From positions 1 to 10,049 of the forward strand of contig JAHEYM010000111.1 in NCBI GenBank assembly GCA_023251595.1: a stretch of DNA of 10,049 bases. Reading direction: 5' to 3'. This document shows, piece after piece, positions 5,779 to 10,049 of the stretch (position 1 is the first letter of the stretch; each line of letters opens with the position of its first letter). Position numbers and translations under genes: made by a program. This DNA comes from Bacteroidota bacterium (lineage in GTDB: Bacteria; Bacteroidota; Bacteroidia; AKYH767-A; JABDAW01). Under the pieces are notes generated by a model, which was not told the DNA's origin, did no database searches, and worked only from the letters and a program-made list of their open reading frames with translations.

Positions 5779-7404
5779 TTATCTGTTAATCACCCCATTA
5801 AAGTCGTTTTCCGGAACTTTTGTCACTACCCAGTCACCCTCTGTGTGAAGCACCGTTTCGTATTCAATCGGGAATTTTGACGTTCTGATGTTATCAATCT
5901 TACACCTGACTTTGTATTTATTCAGGACATCGGGTTTGATCATTTCCTGATAATTCTCAACGGCTACTCCGAGGGCATCGACCGAATTATTTCCGTCAAG
6001 TTTCGACCCATAAATTTCACGATATTTTTCGTACCAAGGAATCATAAAAAAAGGTTCGTGAATGATCGCTTTGTAGCCAATCACCAGCGGTCTTTTAGCC
6101 TCGCATGCAAAAGAAAAGTCATCCGGCGGAGCAAGAAATAAATCATCTTTAGACGTATTTCTTTCTATCCATTCATGCAGTTTTTGCAAATCAGTTTTTC
6201 GGTAATTCCCTACCATATATTTTCCCTGAAAACGTTCGAGCGGAATCTGTGCTGAGTCAAGAATAAAAAACAATCCGATGAGGATTAAAACAATTGAACC
6301 GGCGTTTATAAAACGGAAGGGAACATTGTTACTGAATAAGACCGATATTCCGGGTGCAATCCAGATAGCGAGATACACCGAACAGAGTGCCGAAACCCAT
6401 AGAGTCGATTTAAACCATTGTGTTTTTCCTATGGCATAAATTCCCAGAATTTGAAAAAGAAGAATATATAGAAATGTCAATAAAAGGACAGTTCCTACAA
6501 AGATAATATGATTTTTTTTCTCAATAAGTCCACTTCTGAATAACGCCCAAATACCTGCGGTCAATAATAAAACAAAACGGATCATATCATGTAAAGGAAA
6601 TGCCGTTGGGACAAAGTGATGCGCGTTTCGAAAGAAAAATAATATTTGAGCATATTGTTTATGATCATAAATATAATCCGAAAAAAATTGATGATAAAGC
6701 ATCGGAAGAAGCATGGCTCCTGAAAAGAGTATATATATAATAATTGTCTTCAGAATCAATGAAAACTTTTTTCTGCCGGAGATCATCAAAACCAACAGAA
6801 GGAAGAATAACTGAGCTGCATCAAGCACCTGAAATAAGGTCCCGATTCCGATCAGGACTGCCATACTTAAAAATCGGTTTTTAAAAAACTGCATCAGTCC
6901 CATAGAAGCAAATGCCATCGCCATTGTGCTGCATATAAAACTTTCTCCGGCAATATGATTTCCACCAACGGTAAATGAATTAAAAATCAGAAATACGAAA
7001 GGCCCTGTCAGGAAAGGAGCCCAAGGCTGATTGGAAAATGTTTTGGTGATGATCATAAAAGAATATACCGAGGCCGCGATGCATAGAAGTGTGAAGACAA
7101 AACAGATAACCGATACCGGAAGGAAATATGATAGAATATGGACAAACCACACATAAAATGTTCGAAGAGAAAAAGTTTCGGATAAGTGTGAGACAAAATA
7201 ATCTCCCTGATAAAGACTGTGATCCTGCATTTGATAAACCTGAGGCAGATGCTCCGCCTGATCATCAGTGTTGAAACGATATCCATGCAGAAGAATGAAC
7301 AAGCTGGCAACAAGTAATGACTGTATGAGAAAAACCACTTTCAATCTGTTCGACAAAGTATTGATCGTAAGCGGCTCAACTGAGGGCTGATAAGCTTTCA
7401 TCAT
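5779..7404 (-). CDS. polytopic membrane protein, GT-C glycosyltransferase-like, function unknown
   Basis: A 541-residue inner-membrane protein. By eye about ten hydrophobic helices lie between residues 23 and 382 (first core FLIQSLLVASLFILLHG). A hydrophilic C-terminal domain of about 155 residues follows. The loop after helix 1 reads NTDDQAEHLPQ (45-55). An acidic pair in this loop is the hallmark position of the catalytic Asp in GT-C transferases that use lipid-phosphate sugars. A second polar motif, RNAHHFVPTAFP (259-270), and the C-terminal LAPPDDFSFACEAKRPLVIGYK (about 424-445) resemble an uncharacterised membrane family, possibly DUF6798 (from memory, not verified). The ATG overlaps the methyltransferase stop as ATGA (7404-7401), pointing to translational coupling; a second ATG follows immediately. 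Glycan transfer at the periplasmic face is an inference from topology and the DD loop; a transporter-like or scaffold role is not excluded. Confidence 0.85.
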   Translation of the reverse strand: MMKAYQPSVEPLTINTLSNRLKVVFLIQSLLVASLFILLHGYRFNTDDQAEHLPQVYQMQDHSLYQGDYFVSHLSETFSLRTFYVWFVHILSYFLPVSVICFVFTLLCIAASVYSFMIITKTFSNQPWAPFLTGPFVFLIFNSFTVGGNHIAGESFICSTMAMAFASMGLMQFFKNRFLSMAVLIGIGTLFQVLDAAQLFFLLLVLMISGRKKFSLILKTIIIYILFSGAMLLPMLYHQFFSDYIYDHKQYAQILFFFRNAHHFVPTAFPLHDMIRFVLLLTAGIWALFRSGLIEKKNHIIFVGTVLLLTFLYILLFQILGIYAIGKTQWFKSTLWVSALCSVYLAIWIAPGISVLFSNNVPFRFINAGSIVLILIGLFFILDSAQIPLERFQGKYMVGNYRKTDLQKLHEWIERNTSKDDLFLAPPDDFSFACEAKRPLVIGYKAIIHEPFFMIPWYEKYREIYGSKLDGNNSVDALGVAVENYQEMIKPDVLNKYKVRCKIDNIRTSKFPIEYETVLHTEGDWVVTKVPENDFNGVINR

Positions 7405-8045
7405 GATCTTACTTCAAGCTGATAAACATAATGGTGCATGAAAGGGAATCCGGGTCGTATAAAAGATTCGTATTTAATCACAAAATTATTCTTTTTAAAT
7501 TCAGCAAGGTAATGTTTGTGCGATCTGAATTGGAGCGGAACAGGGACTCCTTTTTTCAATTTGTTGAAGATCCAGTCTTGTGCAGAAATCCAAACGCGAT
7601 CGATTTGATTGTGAAACATTTCTTCAATCACGATAACGGACCCACCTAACTTAACAACTCGACTGATTTCTCCAAGAATATTTTCGGGTGAAGGGGTGTG
7701 ATGAAGGGTAGCACAGACAATTGCGAAATCGAAATACCTATCGGGAAATGGAATATTCGTTCCATCATACACCTGAAAATGGTGCTTCGTTTTATGCTTC
7801 GCAATCGGCTGATCCGTATCAGAAGACCAGAACTCCTGATTCAGGTTTTGATCGCGGATAACATCAATTGCCTCAATCTCAATATCAGGTTTCATCCGGA
7901 TCAATGCCTCAGACATCAATCCATTTCCACATCCGAAATCAAGAATTCTTGAAGACGCAGGGATGAGCCGAACTATAGCATTGGCCATCTTTTCGCTCCG
8001 ATTCCGGGTCATTTTGCGATACCAACCTGTTGAAGCTATAAACAT
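7401..8045 (-). CDS. class I SAM-dependent methyltransferase (Methyltransf_11 type)
   Basis: Predicted cytoplasmic SAM methyltransferase. From the ATG at 8045 it has 214 residues. SAM motif I is RILDFGCGNGLMSEAL (33-48), the acidic ribose-binding residue is in EAIDV (D61), YDGTNIPFPD (93-102) is motif II, and FDFAIVCATLHHTPSPENIL (about 105-124) carries the motif beyond it. The C-terminus is rich in His and aromatics. The start is uncertain. The same frame stays open to an ATG at 8207, but that would run 54 bp into the divergent response regulator. A TTG at 8117 (238 residues) is also possible and lies just inside a candidate -7 box at 8142-8135; the extra residues read plausibly as an N-terminal helix. 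The gene is coupled by ATGA to the membrane protein, so its substrate may be a lipid-linked or envelope glycan intermediate, but sequence alone does not show the substrate. Confidence 0.88.
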   Translation of the reverse strand: MFIASTGWYRKMTRNRSEKMANAIVRLIPASSRILDFGCGNGLMSEALIRMKPDIEIEAIDVIRDQNLNQEFWSSDTDQPIAKHKTKHHFQVYDGTNIPFPDRYFDFAIVCATLHHTPSPENILGEISRVVKLGGSVIVIEEMFHNQIDRVWISAQDWIFNKLKKGVPVPLQFRSHKHYLAEFKKNNFVIKYESFIRPGFPFMHHYVYQLEVRS

Positions 8046-8084
8046 AGATAATAGATATATATCGATCTTAAACTTAATCCGTGC

Positions 8085-8092
8085 TATTTTTG
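8085..8092 (+). promoter_or_regulatory. candidate -7 promoter element for the response regulator
   Basis: The plus strand reads TATTTTTGCA, matching TAnnTTTG with the CA extension. It lies 61 bases before the response regulator ATG, predicting a start near 8099 and a leader of roughly 55 bases. No clear -33 TTG is visible. The box falls inside the frame of the divergent methyltransferase if that gene starts at 8117 or 8207. Confidence 0.45.
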
Positions 8093-8134
8093 CAATCGGA
8101 CGAACATAATGAACCAAGACGGAAGTTCGCGGCT

Positions 8135-8142
8135 CAAAGATA
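8135..8142 (-). promoter_or_regulatory. candidate -7 promoter element for the methyltransferase/membrane-protein unit
   Basis: The minus strand reads TATCTTTG, a full TAnnTTTG match, placing a start near 8128. That leaves the ATG at 8207 upstream of the transcript and favours a methyltransferase start at 8117 or 8045. The -33 region is weak. Confidence 0.45.
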
Positions 8143-8153
8143 AATGAAATCAG

Positions 8154-8864
8154 ATGGCTATTGAAAAACAAGCTTACCGTATTCTTCTTGCTGAAGATGA
8201 AGAGCACTTATTAGAGTCGATGCGTCTGAATCTGATGCTCGAGGGATACAAAGTACAGGCAGTGACGAACGGACTTAACGCCATCACAGCCTTCCGGGAA
8301 GGAAGGTTCAACCTTGTCATCCTCGATATTATGATGCCGGAGATGGATGGATTGATGGTGTGTGAACTCATCCGACTTGAGAATCCGGATGTCCCTATCA
8401 TTTTTCTAACAGCAAAAGGCTCAGGTCAGGATCGTGTCATGGGATTGAAAAAAGGCGCGGATGATTATCTTACAAAACCCTTCAACCTCGAAGAACTCTT
8501 GCTGAGAGTTGAGAAATTAATTCGCCGCGGGATAGCATCCTCATCAAACACCGCCCCCGCAACCATATATGAATTCGGGGGCAATAAAATAAATTTCAGA
8601 ACTTATGAAGCTATTAATTATAAGGGGAAATCAATTAAACTAACAAAAAAAGAAGCGCTGTTACTCAAGTTACTGATCGACCGTAAACCGGAAGTAATCT
8701 CGAGAGCGCTGATTTTAGAAACGGTTTGGGGTTACGATGTTTTTCCTTCGACCAGAACAATTGATAATTTCATTCTGTCTTTCAGAAAATATTTTGAAAC
8801 TGATCCCCGTAATCCACGACACTTTTTATCAATAAGAGGAATTGGTTATCAATTTTTGGAATAG
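8154..8864 (+). CDS. OmpR/PhoB-family response regulator (REC + winged-helix DNA-binding domain)
   Basis: A 236-residue two-component response regulator. The receiver domain (about 8-125) has the acidic pocket AEDE (E14, D15), the phospho-acceptor in VILDIMMPEMDG (D58), the switch Thr in IIFLTAK (T86) and the invariant Lys in LTKPF (K108). The C-terminal winged helix (about 138-236) has LTKKEALLLKLLI, RALILETVWGYD, the recognition region STRTIDNFILSFRKYF and the terminal SIRGIGYQFLE, all typical of Trans_reg_C. The ATG at 8154 puts the first beta strand at the usual distance. Neither flanking gene is a histidine kinase, so the partner is elsewhere. It is divergent from the methyltransferase and lies 36 bp before the beta-helix lipoprotein, with which it may be co-transcribed. 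The regulon is unknown; divergent control of the flanking envelope genes is possible but not shown. Confidence 0.96.
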   Translation: MAIEKQAYRILLAEDEEHLLESMRLNLMLEGYKVQAVTNGLNAITAFREGRFNLVILDIMMPEMDGLMVCELIRLENPDVPIIFLTAKGSGQDRVMGLKKGADDYLTKPFNLEELLLRVEKLIRRGIASSSNTAPATIYEFGGNKINFRTYEAINYKGKSIKLTKKEALLLKLLIDRKPEVISRALILETVWGYDVFPSTRTIDNFILSFRKYFETDPRNPRHFLSIRGIGYQFLE

Positions 8865-8865
8865 A

Positions 8866-8905
8866 ATGTTGAAGGGTTGAAAAGTTTATAAGTTTATAAG
8901 TTGAA
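8866..8905 (+). repeat. period-8 tandem array, five units, carrying the start codon of the next gene
   Basis: Five consecutive octamers can be read: ATGTTGAA, GGGTTGAA, AAGTTTAT, AAGTTTAT, AAGTTGAA. The third and fourth are identical, and all share GTT at positions 3-5. The array fills nearly the whole gap between the response regulator and the lipoprotein gene, and its last unit supplies the TTG start at 8901. Similar 'AAGTTTATAAGTTGAAAAG' strings are, from memory, common between genes in Bacteroidota. No promoter or terminator is recognisable within it. Confidence 0.65.
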
Positions 8906-10049
8906 AAAAAATATTAACTTTTATTTAATAACATTCATCAGCATGCTTTTTTTTGCATTCGCTTGTTCTTCATCAAACAAGAAATCCAAAGAAGAGAGAT
9001 TGGTGGAACAACTCGCGAACATCCGCTCAGGAGACAAAATAGAATTGGAAGCAGGGGTATATAATCTCACTTCACCAATAAAAATTATTGGGGTGAAAGA
9101 TGTAAAAATTTCAGGGAAAGGAATGGGGAAAACGATATTGCAATATAATCAAAACAAAAAACCTAATTCGTTAATTCTTCTTGACTCTGCCGATGTCACG
9201 CTCTGCAAATTTTCGATTAGATGTTCAGATCAAAGTGGAGTTATTTGCCGCAAGACAAAGGATGTGACTTTTAAAGATCTGGAAATTTCTTGGGTTAACA
9301 ATACTCAACCTTTGGGACAATTCGAAGGTATTAGTGCATTCTCTAACAATAAATTCGTTCTGGGACATTGCACGGTAACTGGATTCCCGGGCGCAGGAAT
9401 GAGTATAGAATCATGCACGGAATTTGCCATTCGTAAAAACCGACTGGAGAAAAATTTATTGGGAATAAAAATTTTCAATTCCTCTTATGGTGAAATCTAC
9501 GACAATCAATGTACAAAAAATAATCTTGGATTATTATTAGAAAATATTCCGGAAGAAAGTTGGACTAACGGAAAAAATATACGTGTATTTAACAATAATA
9601 TTTCTGAAAATGAAATTATGTTTAATCCCGGATTCTACGAACCCAAATGGTCACTCGCCCTCGGTGTCGGTATTTTAATCGAGACTTATACATATATAGA
9701 TGTGTATAACAACAAAATTAAAAACAATGCCTTCCTAAATCTTGGGATAAAATCTTCCTCATTAACCGATGATGCCCATCGTCCAAAAGATTTTGATCTG
9801 TACTATTCTTCTATATCTGTTCATGACAATGATTTTGAGAAAAGCAGAGGCGAATATTCATCCGGAGAAAACTTCATCCAAATAATAAGCAAGCAATTCG
9901 GCAAAAATGTTCCGGATATAGTATTGGATGGAACTGTCGATCCGGCAACCATCGATCAATATGGTAACATTGGTGAACGTTTCAGAATCCGTATTCGCAG
10001 AAATATTAATGCTTCCGTTGGTGTATTGAAAATTGAAAAACCCTTTTAT
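8901..10049 (+). CDS. lipoprotein with right-handed parallel beta-helix (3' end cut by window edge)
   Basis: An open frame of 383 codons from the TTG at 8901, without a stop, to the last base. The TTG start gives a good lipoprotein signal: MKKNINFYLITFISMLFFAFAC (with TTG read as Met), Cys22 as lipid anchor after A-F-A, then SSSNKKSKEE. The in-frame ATG at 8943 would leave only MLFFAFAC with no basic residues, so TTG is preferred. GDKIELEAGVYNL followed by ISGKGMGKTILQ is the entry of NosD/pectate-lyase-like helices. Repeated turns follow: VTFKDLEISW, FVLGHCTVTG, FAIRKNRLEKN, GEIYDNQCTKNNLGLLLENIP, IRVFNNNISEN, IDVYNNKIKNN, ISVHDNDFEK. The order 'GxGxxxTIL ... GxxIxNS ... DNxxxxNxxGLLL' resembles the family TIGR03805 (from memory), whose members regularly pair with a second exported protein of unknown role. 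The function is not known; binding or processing of a carbohydrate is only suggested by the fold. Confidence 0.88.
   Translation, partial: MKKNINFYLITFISMLFFAFACSSSNKKSKEERLVEQLANIRSGDKIELEAGVYNLTSPIKIIGVKDVKISGKGMGKTILQYNQNKKPNSLILLDSADVTLCKFSIRCSDQSGVICRKTKDVTFKDLEISWVNNTQPLGQFEGISAFSNNKFVLGHCTVTGFPGAGMSIESCTEFAIRKNRLEKNLLGIKIFNSSYGEIYDNQCTKNNLGLLLENIPEESWTNGKNIRVFNNNISENEIMFNPGFYEPKWSLALGVGILIETYTYIDVYNNKIKNNAFLNLGIKSSSLTDDAHRPKDFDLYYSSISVHDNDFEKSRGEYSSGENFIQIISKQFGKNVPDIVLDGTVDPATIDQYGNIGERFRIRIRRNINASVGVLKIEKPFY

Noticed and set aside
7401..8207. Methyltransferase starting at the ATG at 8207 (268 residues)
   Set aside because: It would overlap the first 54 bases of the strongly supported divergent response regulator and begin upstream of the best minus-strand promoter box. 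The shorter form keeps the whole SAM-binding domain.
8943..10049. Beta-helix protein starting at the ATG at 8943
   Set aside because: This start removes the basic n-region of the lipoprotein signal and leaves only seven residues before the lipobox Cys; the TTG at 8901 gives a normal signal peptide.

Overview
The window reads as chromosomal DNA of a Bacteroidota bacterium. Two secreted proteins end in type IX secretion (T9SS) type A sorting domains, a system confined to this phylum. Bacteroidota-type -7 boxes (TAnnTTTG) lie upstream of each predicted transcription unit. The genus cannot be told from the sequence. Eight protein-coding genes are visible: six complete, and two cut by the window edges. 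There are no rRNA or tRNA genes, transposases or CRISPR arrays.

Layout, left to right. (1) Positions 1-2127, minus strand: a three-gene surface-sugar unit transcribed leftward, consisting of a left-handed beta-helix N-acyltransferase, a family 2 glycosyltransferase overlapping it by 14 bp, and a DegT/DnrJ/EryC1/StrS sugar aminotransferase cut at the left edge. Together they look like the amination, N-acylation and transfer steps for a 3-amino-3-deoxy sugar. (2) Positions 2214-5636, minus strand: two tandem paralogous secreted M43B (pappalysin-family) metallopeptidases with T9SS sorting domains. The upstream copy carries extra CARDB-like and jelly-roll-like domains. (3) Positions 5779 to about 8045, minus strand: a SAM-dependent methyltransferase coupled by an ATGA overlap to a polytopic GT-C-like membrane protein, probably also concerned with envelope glycans. 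(4) Positions 8154-10049, plus strand: an OmpR-family response regulator with no kinase in view, then a lipoprotein with a parallel beta-helix, starting at TTG and running off the right edge. The latter resembles the beta-helix half of a recurrent two-gene pair of unknown function.

Non-coding stretches are short. They hold candidate -7 promoter elements, two pieces resembling dispersed intergenic repeats (921-943 and 2174-2213), and a period-8 tandem array (8866-8905) that supplies the start codon of the beta-helix lipoprotein. No non-coding stretch exceeds about 150 bases.

Taken together this is a cell-surface neighbourhood: sugar-nucleotide modification, glycan transfer, T9SS-exported proteases and an exported beta-helix lipoprotein. 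The most interesting points are the beta-helix lipoprotein, the closeness of amino-sugar genes to T9SS cargo (T9SS cargo is anchored to such a sugar in Porphyromonas gingivalis), and the divergent promoter arrangement around 8045-8154.
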